Positions 16,826 through 25,631 of a stretch of 64,000 nt of DNA are shown piece after piece. The stretch is from Nereida sp965655635 (GTDB lineage: Bacteria; Pseudomonadota; Alphaproteobacteria; Rhodobacterales; Rhodobacteraceae), in contig NZ_CBFHHE010000007.1 in assembly GCF_965655635.1 (NCBI RefSeq), forward strand, positions 29,214-93,213, given 5' to 3'. The translations under genes were made by a program, and so were the position numbers. Every line of letters begins with the position of its first letter. Within the stretch, counting starts at the first letter, position 1. Under the pieces are notes generated by a model. The model saw nothing but the letters and a program-made list of their open reading frames with translations. It ran no database searches and was not told where the DNA came from.

Positions 16826-17418
16826 TGCGCCGCCTCCGCGAGCGTTCTTAGCATGCGCGCTGTGGCCCCCCAAATGTAATAAGGGCCAAATGGCACCGTA
16901 TAATAAGACCTCCACGTACCGGACCAGCGGCGCGACTGCACCGAATACCTGTCCACATCCAAAAGATGATCAAGCGGCACCCAGAAAGCTTCGTCCACTT
17001 CGCCAGCTTCACAGACCACTTCAAAAGGTTCTTGCAACAAAGCAACAACAGGTGTCACATCGAAGCTTGTGACAGTTATATGTGTCGGCAGCGTTCCAAG
17101 CACATCTACCACACCGCCAGGCAACCCAACTTCCTCACGCGCCTCACGCAAGGCGGTTTCAATCACATCCACATCTACGGGGTCTTGCTTGCCACCAGGG
17201 AACGCAATCTGGCCTGGGTGATGCCGCAGCCTTGCAGAACGCTTTGTCAGCAAAACTTCCTGCACGCTCGCGTTTTCACGTATCAAAACAAGCACTCCCG
17301 CAGGGCGCGTTTTGCTCGTTGGGTGGGGCAAATCAGGATTTAGATCAAAATCGGATGAGGCTCCCTGCGCAGTCGCAAGGAACCCCAACACTTGAGATCT
17401 TAGATCAGTCAGAGGCAC
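16822..17418 (-). CDS. Nudix hydrolase, CoA pyrophosphatase type
   Basis: Cleaves a nucleoside diphosphate linked to another group, probably CoA, in the cytosol; about 198 residues. The Nudix box is intact (FPGGKQDPVD...ALREAREEVGLPGG), and the preceding RLRHHPGQIAFPGG is the extended signature of the CoA-specific NudL group. The frame extends 84 bp further into hslO. I place the start at GTG 17418 because GAGGCAGAAG precedes it and it overlaps hslO by only 14 bp; no ATG is available there. Pathway role: turnover of CoA or its derivatives. Confidence 0.85.
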   Translation of the reverse strand: MPLTDLRSQVLGFLATAQGASSDFDLNPDLPHPTSKTRPAGVLVLIRENASVQEVLLTKRSARLRHHPGQIAFPGGKQDPVDVDVIETALREAREEVGLPGGVVDVLGTLPTHITVTSFDVTPVVALLQEPFEVVCEAGEVDEAFWVPLDHLLDVDRYSVQSRRWSGTWRSYYTVPFGPYYIWGATARMLRTLAEAAQ

Positions 17419-18403
17419 CTTCTGCCTCGAATCCAACTGTCTTTGGGTCCAATTCGTAGTGTGCGCCACAGAACTGGCAATCCGCCTCAACCAACCCCTC
17501 ATCGGTGGTCATGTGACCAATGTCTGAGGCAGAATAAATTGATAGGCTTTGCTTCACACGCTCCTCAGAGCATGTGCATCCAAAACGAACGGGCTGGGCT
17601 TCATAGACTCGCGGCTCTTCCTCATGGAACAAACGCAGCAACAAATCGGTTGGCGATACGGATGGGCCGATCAGCTCAAGCTCCTCGACAGTATCAAGCA
17701 ACACATTTGCGCGCGTCCAGTTTTCCGCCGCATCGTCCTCCAGAAGATCAGAGGCTGTAACCAGTGCCTCACCAGATCCATCCGGAGCATCTTTCTTTGC
17801 CATCAAAGGCGACGCCTTGGGCATGTGCTGCAACATCACGCCGCCTGCGCGCCAGCTTTCCTGCTCATCCGCTATTGTGGAGCGGCCGAAAGTGAGCGCA
17901 AAGCGCGTTGGCAGTTGCTCGGATTGAGCAAAGTAAGCCTCAGCACAAGCTGACAGGGAACCACCCGCAATCGGTGTGATACCCTGATAAGGCTGGGTGC
18001 CTTTGCCTTGATCAATCAGGATCGCAAAATAACCATTACCGATTTGGTCGTAACCATTACCGTTCAGATCGATCGCCTCTTTGTCATAGCTGGCATAGGC
18101 CCTGATGCGTGCGGGCTCTCCATCATCGGTAGGGCCGTAGTAATCCGTCGCGATCAAACGCACCGGACCATTGCCGCGCACCTGCAAAGACAGCTTCCAA
18201 CGCAGCGCGATAGTTTGACCGATAAGCGCCGTTAACAGCGACATTTCCGCCACGAGCGCCTCAATCAGCGGTGGATAATCATGTCGCGCCAAAACGTGAT
18301 CCAGCACGCCATCAAGACGCGCAACGCGGCCTCGAATATCCGATTGATCAAGTTGGAACGGTAGGACAGTGTCGTCCCAAGCGATTTTCGATGTGTTCGA
18401 CAT
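17405..18403 (-). CDS. hslO: Hsp33 redox-activated chaperone
   Basis: Cytoplasmic holdase activated by oxidation and heat. Of 332 residues, the N-terminal domain holds the usual MSLLTALIGQTIALRWKLSLQVRGNGP core, and the C-terminal redox switch has four zinc-binding cysteines in the CxC plus CxxC pattern (C276, C278, C309, C312). Start ATG 18403 (MSNTSKIAWDD) has AGGA seven bases upstream; the longer frame to 18508 would code a Cys/Phe-rich stretch unlike the family. It leads a same-strand run with the Nudix, CCA and RNA methyltransferase genes, and is divergent from another Nudix gene. Confidence 0.93.
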   Translation of the reverse strand: MSNTSKIAWDDTVLPFQLDQSDIRGRVARLDGVLDHVLARHDYPPLIEALVAEMSLLTALIGQTIALRWKLSLQVRGNGPVRLIATDYYGPTDDGEPARIRAYASYDKEAIDLNGNGYDQIGNGYFAILIDQGKGTQPYQGITPIAGGSLSACAEAYFAQSEQLPTRFALTFGRSTIADEQESWRAGGVMLQHMPKASPLMAKKDAPDGSGEALVTASDLLEDDAAENWTRANVLLDTVEELELIGPSVSPTDLLLRLFHEEEPRVYEAQPVRFGCTCSEERVKQSLSIYSASDIGHMTTDEGLVEADCQFCGAHYELDPKTVGFEAEGASD

Positions 18404-18480
18404 GTGATTTCCTAAGCCGGGTCGTGGCGACATATCGTGGCAATATAGGCACGTAAAGCACGCAAAAAAGGGGCAGCACC

Positions 18481-18924
18481 ATGATGATGCGAATTGGAGA
18501 GACACCAAAGGCAGGTCAGCGCTATGTTCATCGCCCCGGAGCCTACGCTATTTTGCGACGTGGAGGCGATATACTTCTGACCTTTCAGGAACGCCCAGAA
18601 CCAGAATTTCAACTTCCTGGCGGCGGCGTTGAGATTGGTGAACATCCAATCCCGGCCCTGCACCGTGAAATCTTGGAGGAAACCGGCTGGCGCGCTGCTA
18701 ATCTTCGAAAGCTGGGTGCCTTTCGTAGGTTCACGTTTATGCCCGAGTACGATCTTTGGGCCGAAAAGCTGTGCTCCGTTTACGTGGGAACACCTGTTTT
18801 GAAATTGAGTGAGCCAATTGAAAAAGGCCACCATCCGGTTTGGATGCCGATGAACGAGGCAGTTGACGCATTAGGCAATGATGGTGACCGGATGTTTTTG
18901 AGTAGCCTTATTGAGCAGCTCTGA
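18481..18924 (+). CDS. Nudix hydrolase
   Basis: Small Nudix protein of 147 residues with a perfect Nudix box (GGGVEIGEHPIPALHREILEE...) at about residues 47-70. The C-terminal HHPVWMPMNEAVDAL is typical of hydrolases acting on nucleotides or dinucleoside polyphosphates, but the substrate is not evident. Three ATG codons stand in a row (18481, 18484, 18487), preceded by AAGGGG about eight bases upstream. Its 3' end overlaps the converging phosphatase pseudogene by 17 bp. Confidence 0.88.
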   Translation: MMMRIGETPKAGQRYVHRPGAYAILRRGGDILLTFQERPEPEFQLPGGGVEIGEHPIPALHREILEETGWRAANLRKLGAFRRFTFMPEYDLWAEKLCSVYVGTPVLKLSEPIEKGHHPVWMPMNEAVDALGNDGDRMFLSSLIEQL

Positions 18925-19642
18925 ACCCGAGTGAAATCGCCGACAAATCATCTTCAAGGTCATCAGAACCAGTAAACCGCGTGACCTCATCAACGACTTG
19001 ATCCAAGAGGCGGCCCCCACTGAGGGCGCGACTTCGCTCTAGCAACTCGCAAAGCCCATGTTCTGCAAACATCTCACCTTTTTTGTTCAGCGCCTCAGTG
19101 ATCCCGTCTGACCCAATAAAGACCCGATCACCGGCATAAAGTTGAACATGAGACAATTCATATGACGCACCATCGATCAATCCCACAGGCAATCCGCCTG
19201 CGCCAAGACGCTGAACCGAGCCCGCACTTCGCTGCAGGATCGAGTGCGGATGGCCTGCTTGGCAAAATGAAAAATCTCCCGTCTCTGTATCAATCACACC
19301 ATAAAGAATAGTGAAATAGTGTTCTGTCGCAATTTCTGAAAACATCATGTCATTGAGACGTCGGACAACCCGTTCCGGAGAAACGGCCGCGGGACTACCC
19401 GCATTGTTCTCAATTGCGACGTTTTATACGGGATCACCAGCCGAGAGATACCCCGCAAGACGCGCCGTCATTAACGCGCTTGATACCCCGTGAACCGACA
19501 CATCAAGACCAAACAGACCCACCTGATTTTCATTAATCTTGAAGTACCCAACCAGATCGCCACCAACATGACCGCTAGACCGCAATCCAAGCGAAATGTT
19601 TGCGCGACCAAAGTTTACATTTGGCTCTGGCAACAGCGACAT
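18908..19642 (-). pseudogene. REC-PP2C phosphatase, catalytic part (frameshifted and interrupted by TAA)
   Basis: C-terminal SpoIIE/PP2C-like phosphatase domain of a response regulator protein. From MSLLPEPNV the frame reads through GHVGGDLVGYFKI, LFGLDVSVHGVSSALMTARLAGYL (with the metal-binding GD and D...GH positions) to SAGDPV, then meets TAA at 19426-19424. Beyond the stop the same frame continues with recognisable PP2C sequence: NVAIENN, RVVRRLNDMMF, TEHYFTILYGV, GQAGHPH-like CQAGHPHSIL, and GSDGITEALN. The TAA could come from CAA by one transition. Its 5' boundary is a one-base frameshift relative to the receiver domain. The family dephosphorylates anti-sigma antagonists. Confidence 0.85.
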
Positions 19643-20157
19643 TTGAAGCGTTTTGCCTGCTGTAAGTCGCGGTCCAAAATATCATATAGGCGCTGAATCT
19701 CGCCCAACGCGCCGGCGATCTCGGCGTTTCGGATAAATAGCTCACGTTGCATTTCCACAATCCGGTGGCCTGCACCCAACCTCGCCTGAAGTTCAGAACC
19801 GTCCACCGGCTTTGTCAGGAAATCATCCGCGCCTGCTTCAAGCCCAAACGCAATATCAGCCGCATCACCCTTGGTGGTGAGCAGCACAAAATACGTGTAG
19901 GTTCCGTCTTCCATCGCGCGAAATTTTTGGCAAAACTCGGGCCCTGTTAGTTGCGGCATCATCCAATCGCTAATGATAACATCAAACTGCGCGCTGTGGC
20001 ACATATTAAGCGCCTCTGCCCGATCCGTCGCTTGAGTTACATGATAGCCACGTGCCTCTAGAATTTTTGATAAGATGCGCCTTTGAAGTGCACTATCATC
20101 AGCAACCAACACGCGTTTGGCTACATTCCTGGCGTTTTCTGGCTGTTCTAAAATCAT
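19615..20157 (-). pseudogene. REC-PP2C phosphatase, receiver-domain part
   Basis: N-terminal receiver domain and coiled-coil linker of the same response regulator-phosphatase. The REC fold is complete: VLVADDSALQRR, phospho-acceptor Asp in DVIISDWMMPQLTG, Thr in VLLTTKG and Lys in FLTKPVDG. A helical linker (RELFIRNAEIAGALGEIQRLYDILDRDLQQAKRF) leads to the phosphatase. After KRF the frame diverges into KCRCCQSQM and stops, whereas the phosphatase continues from an ATG in the next frame; one base appears to be missing within TTCAAATG. As it stands only a free receiver domain would be made, which could still bind the neighbouring Hpt protein. Confidence 0.85.
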
Positions 20158-20266
20158 CCGACACGGGTGTCACGAAGGCTTGAAGATAAAGTTAAGATTC
20201 CCTCGATTTCAGTCATGTTAAATTAAAACTCTTTGCCGATATCTGGTGTAATACCCGGGGAATAAA

Positions 20267-20599
20267 ATGATTGATTGGGCGCAAGTCACGGCATTGCAAA
20301 GCGACGTCGGTGACGAGATATTTGATGAAGTTGTTAAAATTTTTGACATTGAACCGCGCGAGCTTCTTAGCGCGCTTGAGGGCAGCAAAACAGATGCTGA
20401 GCGCTCTAAAATTGCGCACAGTATTCGCGGAAGTGCCGTTAACGTCGGCATGTCTGATGTGGTTGAAGCCGCAAAACAGATCGAACAACAGCCCGAAGAT
20501 ATTGCTCACGTTGCTACCTTGCGACAGGCCTATGATACTACGATCAATGTGTTTCTAACCAACCTTGGTGCCAAGCGCCTAAATCAGGAATTCGGCTAG
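20267..20599 (+). CDS. Hpt-domain phosphotransfer protein
   Basis: Small 110-residue histidine phosphotransfer protein. The acceptor histidine lies in IAHSIRGSAVNVGM (His51), matching the HxxxGxA pattern of Hpt domains, flanked by predicted helices. It is transcribed divergently from the broken receiver-phosphatase gene, an arrangement I associate with two-component partners in Rhodobacterales. The gene itself appears intact. Its 3' end overlaps the converging ilvA by 21 bp. With its likely partner damaged, it may now serve another receiver or be on the way to loss. Confidence 0.82.
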   Translation: MIDWAQVTALQSDVGDEIFDEVVKIFDIEPRELLSALEGSKTDAERSKIAHSIRGSAVNVGMSDVVEAAKQIEQQPEDIAHVATLRQAYDTTINVFLTNLGAKRLNQEFG

Positions 20600-21826
20600 C
20601 GCACCATCATTGGTGATGTCACGGTAGCCAAAGCCACCCTGCTCCATCAACTCCGTAAGACGCGTGAAGCTGGATGGATCAGTGGTTTCGATACCAATCA
20701 AGACAGACCCAAAGTTGCGCGCCGATTTCTTGAGGTACTCAAACCGTGCAATGTCGTCACTGGGTCCAAGCATGTGAAGGAAGTCTTTCAAAGCGCCGGG
20801 TCGTTGAGGCATCCGAAGAATGTAGTACTTCTTCAAACCGGCTGATCGCTGCGCCCGCTCTTTCACTTCCGGTAGCCTTTCGAAATCGAAATTACCGCCC
20901 GAAGCGATACAAACCACCCGCTTGCCCCGAATATCGTCCGAAATGTCTTTGAGTGCATCAATTGCCAACGCGCCCGCAGGTTCGAGCACGACACCTTCGG
21001 TATTCAACATATCCAACATGGTTGTACAAATACGGTCCTCGGCAATTCTAATGACGCGATCCAGTGATGTGTCCTTTAGAACCTCAAACGTTGCATCGCC
21101 TATTTGCCCAACCGCCGCACCATCAACAAAAGTATCAACATGATCCAGCGCAACCGGCACACCCGCCTCAAGCGCTGCCGTTAGATTTGCTCCGCCTTCA
21201 GGTTCAACCAAGTACAAATCAGCATCAGACCCCTGACTTGCCATGTAAGCAGTCACGCCCGATGAAAGACCGCCGCCACCCACGGGTAAGACAATCACGT
21301 CAGGCGCAGCGCCAAGCTGTTGCATCATCTCGACTGCAACTGACGCCTGTCCTTCAATCACATCTGGGTCATCAAAGGGTGATAGAAAATGCGCGCCCTG
21401 TTCATCACAATAAGCGCGTGCGGCAGCCAAAGTACTGTCGAAATAATCACCAACCAACACAATCTCGATCGCATCCCCACCGAAAATACGTGTTTTATCA
21501 ATCTTCTGCTGCGGCGTTGTTACTGGCATAAATATCACGCCGCGTCGCCCAAAATGCTTACATACATAAGCAACGCCCTGAGCGTGATTTCCCGCACTCG
21601 CGGCCACAAACAACTGCTGATGCGGGGTCTGCGCCAAACATTTGCGCATCGCATTAAATGCACCACGAATTTTATAACTGCGCACAGGCGTCAGATCTTC
21701 TCGCTTTAACCAAATATCAGCATCGTACATTTCGCTAAGGTGCGCATTTCTTTGAAGTGGCGATGCCTCGAACAAGGCGCGCATTTCTGCCTCGGATGCT
21801 TTGGCTCTTTGTACAAAATCAGTCAT
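20579..21826 (-). CDS. ilvA: Threonine ammonia-lyase (threonine dehydratase)
   Basis: PLP enzyme that deaminates threonine to 2-oxobutanoate, the first step of isoleucine synthesis. It has 415 residues: the catalytic domain with PLP lysine Lys52 in VRSYKIRGAFNAM, the glycine loop VGGGGLSSG, and a single C-terminal ACT-like regulatory domain (YYILRMPQRPGALKDFL) for end-product control, the short IlvA form. ATG 21826 is chosen over 21832 because AGAAGGA is then at a proper six-base spacing. It is divergent from argG with about 117 bp between. Confidence 0.93.
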   Translation of the reverse strand: MTDFVQRAKASEAEMRALFEASPLQRNAHLSEMYDADIWLKREDLTPVRSYKIRGAFNAMRKCLAQTPHQQLFVAASAGNHAQGVAYVCKHFGRRGVIFMPVTTPQQKIDKTRIFGGDAIEIVLVGDYFDSTLAAARAYCDEQGAHFLSPFDDPDVIEGQASVAVEMMQQLGAAPDVIVLPVGGGGLSSGVTAYMASQGSDADLYLVEPEGGANLTAALEAGVPVALDHVDTFVDGAAVGQIGDATFEVLKDTSLDRVIRIAEDRICTTMLDMLNTEGVVLEPAGALAIDALKDISDDIRGKRVVCIASGGNFDFERLPEVKERAQRSAGLKKYYILRMPQRPGALKDFLHMLGPSDDIARFEYLKKSARNFGSVLIGIETTDPSSFTRLTELMEQGGFGYRDITNDGALAEFLI

Positions 21827-21943
21827 GTGCATTCCTTCTGGTCATGCCACCCTATCACAGAACAATGTTTCAGAAAGCAGCATCCCTTGCCGCAGGTAAC
21901 AAAACGGATTATCCCGCCGCCATACGTGATCAGGAGAACGCCA

Positions 21944-23161
21944 ATGTCTGCACCAAAAAAAGTCGTCCTTGCCTATTCAGGTGGCCTCGACACATCCATC
22001 ATCTTGAAGTGGCTGCAGACAGAATATGGCTGCGAAGTGGTGACTTTTACTGCGGATTTGGGTCAAGGCGAAGAACTTGAACCTGCGCGCGCCAAAGCTG
22101 AAATGATGGGCGCTTCTGACATCTACATTGAAGACGTACGTGAGGAATTTGTTCGGGATTTCGTTTTCCCAATGTTCCGTGCCAATGCCGTTTACGAAGG
22201 TCTTTACCTGCTCGGTACCTCAATTGCGCGGCCACTCATCTCAAAGCGCCTTGTAGAAATTGCGGAAGAAACGGGCGCAGACGCGATTGCGCACGGCGCA
22301 ACCGGCAAGGGCAATGACCAAGTTCGCTTCGAACTGGCTGCGTACGCGCTGAACCCTGACATCAAAGTCATTGCTCCGTGGCGTGAGTGGGACTTGTCCA
22401 GCCGCACCAAACTGATCGACTTTGCTGAGAAAAACCAAATCCCAATCGCTAAAGATAAGCGCGGCGAAGCGCCATTCAGCGTTGACGCAAATCTGCTGCA
22501 CACCTCGTCTGAAGGTAAAGTTCTGGAAGACCCGGCCGTAGAAGCCCCCGATTATGTCTACCAGCGCACGGTCCACCCCGAAGACGCGCCGGACACACCT
22601 GAATTCATCGAGATCGGCTTTGAAAAAGGTGACGCAGTAAGCATCAATGGCAAAGCAATGTCGCCTGCCGAAGTGCTGACCGAATTGAACACAATTGGTG
22701 GCCGCAACGGTGTGGGTCGCCTTGACCTAGTTGAGGGCCGTTTTGTGGGCATGAAGTCACGCGGTATCTATGAGACGCCAGGCGGAACTGTCCTGCTTGA
22801 AGCACACCGCGGCATTGAGCAGATCACTCTGGACCGTGGCGAAGCGCACCTCAAAGACGAACTGATGCCACGCTACGCGGAACTGATTTATAATGGTTTT
22901 TGGTTCAGCCCAGAGCGTGAGATGCTTCAAGCTGCAATCGACCACTCACAGCGTCACGTAACCGGTACTGTTAAGCTGAAGCTTTACAAAGGCTCCGTGC
23001 GCACAGTCGCACGCTGGTCTGACCACTCGCTTTATTCAGAAGCACACGTCACTTTCGAAGATGACGCAGGCGCTTATGATCAAAAAGATGCAGCAGGCTT
23101 TATTCAGCTGAACGCACTTCGCTTGAAACTTCTCGCCGCGCGCGACCGTCGTCTCAAGTAA
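21944..23161 (+). CDS. argG: Argininosuccinate synthase
   Basis: ATP-dependent ligation of citrulline and aspartate in arginine synthesis. The 405-residue protein begins MSAPKKVVLAYSGGLDTS, with the ATP pyrophosphatase loop SGGLDTS at 12-18. Other hallmarks are HGATGKGNDQVRFE, APWREW and EGRFVGMKSRGIYETPGG. The open frame extends 204 bp upstream through the divergent ilvA start, but ATG 21944 has AGGAG eight bases before it and gives the standard protein. Confidence 0.97.
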   Translation: MSAPKKVVLAYSGGLDTSIILKWLQTEYGCEVVTFTADLGQGEELEPARAKAEMMGASDIYIEDVREEFVRDFVFPMFRANAVYEGLYLLGTSIARPLISKRLVEIAEETGADAIAHGATGKGNDQVRFELAAYALNPDIKVIAPWREWDLSSRTKLIDFAEKNQIPIAKDKRGEAPFSVDANLLHTSSEGKVLEDPAVEAPDYVYQRTVHPEDAPDTPEFIEIGFEKGDAVSINGKAMSPAEVLTELNTIGGRNGVGRLDLVEGRFVGMKSRGIYETPGGTVLLEAHRGIEQITLDRGEAHLKDELMPRYAELIYNGFWFSPEREMLQAAIDHSQRHVTGTVKLKLYKGSVRTVARWSDHSLYSEAHVTFEDDAGAYDQKDAAGFIQLNALRLKLLAARDRRLK

Positions 23162-23167
23162 GACACA

Positions 23168-23866
23168 TCAGTTAGGTTTGAGACATTGCTTTGACAGTGT
23201 CTCGTAAATTGGCAAAGCGCGCTCCAACAGGGGCGCGTTTTCTTTTGTGACTTCGGGCAACGGCCCCTCAGCACCAGAAAATCCGGTACTATTGTGCACA
23301 GTGCCGTACCAGTGATCCGCCCAAACGCCATCAAAATCCTTGGGGCCGCGTGGCCACGAAAGCATCGCCTCATCAAACGGAATGCCCAGCGCATCACAAA
23401 GTTTACCAAGCATTTGCTGCGGATCAGCGCGAATATCTGCACTATCAATCACTACACCGCCAAACGTCTCAAACAACTCAAGCTGCTGCGCAAACCCAAG
23501 GTCGTCAAACGTGGGGCTTTCCCGTTTCGCCTGATAGCTGGCAATCACTCTCGCTGGGTGCCGAATAAGAAAGGCGTTCTTTACATCGCTAAGCCAGTCA
23601 CGTGAAAATGTCGGCAACATATGGTGTGTCATATGCTTTTCATACTGCATCGTTTGAGGTTGGGTCAGCGCCATAAGCGCATCCTGCGCGTTTGTTGGTT
23701 GGCTTGCTAATATCGCGTCCTGCATAGGGTGAACCAAACCTGTTTGCGCCAAATAGGCGGCATACAACGGCTCATCAATTGCGATGCAATCTGACCGGTT
23801 TCCGAACGCATACATCATAGCCGTCGACAGGTTGCGCGGGCCTGACCACATGGCGATACGCGTCAT
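23168..23866 (-). CDS. Sulfotransferase-like P-loop protein
   Basis: Predicted cytosolic protein of 232 residues from the sulfotransferase/P-loop superfamily. The N-terminal motif MWSGPRNLSTAMMYAF (6-21) fits a PAPS or phosphate-binding loop, and FLIRHPARVIASY resembles the second (3'-phosphate-binding) motif of sulfotransferases. The substrate is unknown. Its start overlaps the upstream class IV aminotransferase by 4 bp (ATGA), and that gene overlaps a PfkB kinase the same way, which argues for one pathway. I recall eukaryotic proteins in which this type of domain is fused to a class IV aminotransferase. Confidence 0.75.
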   Translation of the reverse strand: MTRIAMWSGPRNLSTAMMYAFGNRSDCIAIDEPLYAAYLAQTGLVHPMQDAILASQPTNAQDALMALTQPQTMQYEKHMTHHMLPTFSRDWLSDVKNAFLIRHPARVIASYQAKRESPTFDDLGFAQQLELFETFGGVVIDSADIRADPQQMLGKLCDALGIPFDEAMLSWPRGPKDFDGVWADHWYGTVHNSTGFSGAEGPLPEVTKENAPLLERALPIYETLSKQCLKPN

Positions 23867-24765
23867 TGTTGATCGACCAATTTCTTATAAAGCTCGCGCA
23901 AGCGCATGGTCATAGGCCCCATCTCACCTGTCCCAATCTGGCGTCCGTCAATGTGACTAACTGGAGTTTGCGCGCCGAATGTACCCGTCAAAAAGGCTTC
24001 ATCCGCGCCATAAGTATCAACAAGTGAGTAATTTCGTTCAAATACTGGGATGTCGTTGGCGCGACACAGATCAATCACCTTCTGGCGCGTGATGCCATTC
24101 ATGCAGTAATTGCCCGTACTGGTCCAAACCGCGCCTTTACGCACAATGAAAAAGTTGCAGGCATTAGTCGTGTTCACAAAGCCATTAACATCCAACATCA
24201 GCCCTTCGTCAGCGCCAGCTTTTTCAGCAGCAATACATGCAAGGATACAGTTCAGTTTGCTGTGCGAGTTCAATTTCGGATCTTGGGTCATTGGCAAGCC
24301 TCGTAGATGAGGCACAGTCGCCAGCTTGATTGGTCGCGGAATTTTGGGTTGTGAGTGCTCCATAATGATCACGAATGTCGGACCATTTTGACTTAGGCTT
24401 GGATGCTGAAACGGCCGCGTCTTTGGACCCCTTGTCACCATAAGCCGCGCGTGGGCATTCGTGGTCATCTCATTTGCAATGCGGGTCTGTTCCAGTGCAA
24501 TGCGCACTTCTTCTTGGGTTTTACCGATATCCAGATCAATCGCTTTTGCAGCCTCAAACAGACGGTCCAAATGCTCATCCAGAAAAGCCCAAACACCGTT
24601 ATAAAGACGCAAGCCCTCCCAAACACCGTCGCCCAGCATAAAGCCGCTGTCGTAAACGCTAACCACAGCCTCGGCTTTTGGCACAACACAGTCATTCAAA
24701 TAGATCAAAAGCGCTTCATTTCGGGCGTCTTCTTCGGCTTGGTGGGTTGTTACGTGCTCATTCAT
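23863..24765 (-). CDS. Class IV aminotransferase (branched-chain/D-amino acid type)
   Basis: PLP-dependent enzyme of fold type IV, 300 residues. The Schiff-base lysine is probably Lys170 in LNSHSKLNCILA. Other family blocks: DSGFMLGDGVWEGLRLYNG (39-57), AGADEGLMLDVNGFVNTTNACNFF, and the phosphate-binding GITRQKVIDL. In the branched-chain enzymes the lysine segment usually reads K-x-L-N-Y; here it is K-L-N-C, so substrate preference may differ. Overlaps of 4 bp with both neighbours point to co-translation with the PfkB kinase and the sulfotransferase-like protein. Main alternatives: D-alanine transaminase or ADC lyase; neither can be excluded. Confidence 0.82.
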   Translation of the reverse strand: MNEHVTTHQAEEDARNEALLIYLNDCVVPKAEAVVSVYDSGFMLGDGVWEGLRLYNGVWAFLDEHLDRLFEAAKAIDLDIGKTQEEVRIALEQTRIANEMTTNAHARLMVTRGPKTRPFQHPSLSQNGPTFVIIMEHSQPKIPRPIKLATVPHLRGLPMTQDPKLNSHSKLNCILACIAAEKAGADEGLMLDVNGFVNTTNACNFFIVRKGAVWTSTGNYCMNGITRQKVIDLCRANDIPVFERNYSLVDTYGADEAFLTGTFGAQTPVSHIDGRQIGTGEMGPMTMRLRELYKKLVDQQ

Positions 24766-25628
24766 AATTTTGCATCCTGCACATCTTTAAGGTCGGGTAT
24801 CACATCAGCCGTACCATGACGCGTCACCATGATCGCAGCGGCTTGGACAGCTAAATTTAGAGACTGCTCCAGCCCAAAACCACGATCAAGCCCAGCCGCA
24901 AAGTACCCAGTAAACGTGTCACCGGCACCCGTAGTATCAACTGCATCTACTTTGACCGCCGGCACATCAAGCCTTGTGCCACTGTCATAAACAGTAACGC
25001 CATCTGAACCCTTGGTGATCAGCACCTGCGCAATGCCAAACTCCGACACCTCTTTGCCAGTCGCATCTTGGAGCTGGCCTGCCTCGACCTCGTTCAACAC
25101 AAGAATATCGATCAGCCCATCAAGCGCAATAATTGCGTCGGCCGAAAATGGCGCGGCAGCATACATCACTCGCAGACCAAGTTCTTTTGCAATTTTAGCC
25201 GCTTCATGCTGACCATTGGTTTCATTCTGCGTAACGAAAATATCACCGGCGTTCGCCTCACTCAGCGCAGAGCCAATCAGATTTTCAGGGATAACCCCGT
25301 TTGCGCCTGAATAGAGTATGATTTGGTTCTCACCACCATCATCAACAGTGATAATCGCATGGGCCGTTGGTTCATCCACGACCGCAATAAAACGCGTATC
25401 CACACCGTACTCCAAAAGCCGGTCTCGCCACTTTGTACCATCCCCACCCACAGCACCGATATGACAGACACGCGCCGCAGCGCGCGCGGCAGCCACAGAC
25501 ATGTTTGCGCCCTTGCCGCCCAGCCCAATCGTCAACGACCGAGAGGCCAACGTTTCTCCGGCAATGGGCAGCTTATCGACGCGGTAGGTATGGTCGGCGT
25601 TGATCGACCCCAGGTTCCAAATGGTCAT
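24762..25628 (-). CDS. PfkB-family sugar kinase (ribokinase-like)
   Basis: ATP-dependent kinase of 288 residues. It has both PfkB signatures: the N-terminal GLGGKGANMSVAAARAA with the sugar-binding NADHTY region (residues about 9-14), and the C-terminal DTTGAGDTFTGYFAAG with catalytic base Asp237. The sequence resembles ribokinases, but ribose is not proven, and no ribose transporter is nearby. It starts three bases after the malic enzyme stop and overlaps the aminotransferase gene by 4 bp, so it could be expressed from the maeB promoter. Confidence 0.85.
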   Translation of the reverse strand: MTIWNLGSINADHTYRVDKLPIAGETLASRSLTIGLGGKGANMSVAAARAAARVCHIGAVGGDGTKWRDRLLEYGVDTRFIAVVDEPTAHAIITVDDGGENQIILYSGANGVIPENLIGSALSEANAGDIFVTQNETNGQHEAAKIAKELGLRVMYAAAPFSADAIIALDGLIDILVLNEVEAGQLQDATGKEVSEFGIAQVLITKGSDGVTVYDSGTRLDVPAVKVDAVDTTGAGDTFTGYFAAGLDRGFGLEQSLNLAVQAAAIMVTRHGTADVIPDLKDVQDAKL

Positions 25629-25631
25629 GCA

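Noticed and set aside
18412..18834. 140-codon minus-strand frame
   Set aside because: Antisense to a Nudix gene with a perfect Nudix box.
23596..23612. TCACGTGAAA as a parS site
   Set aside because: Only one arm matches and the other side diverges; inside the sulfotransferase-like gene and far from the origin.
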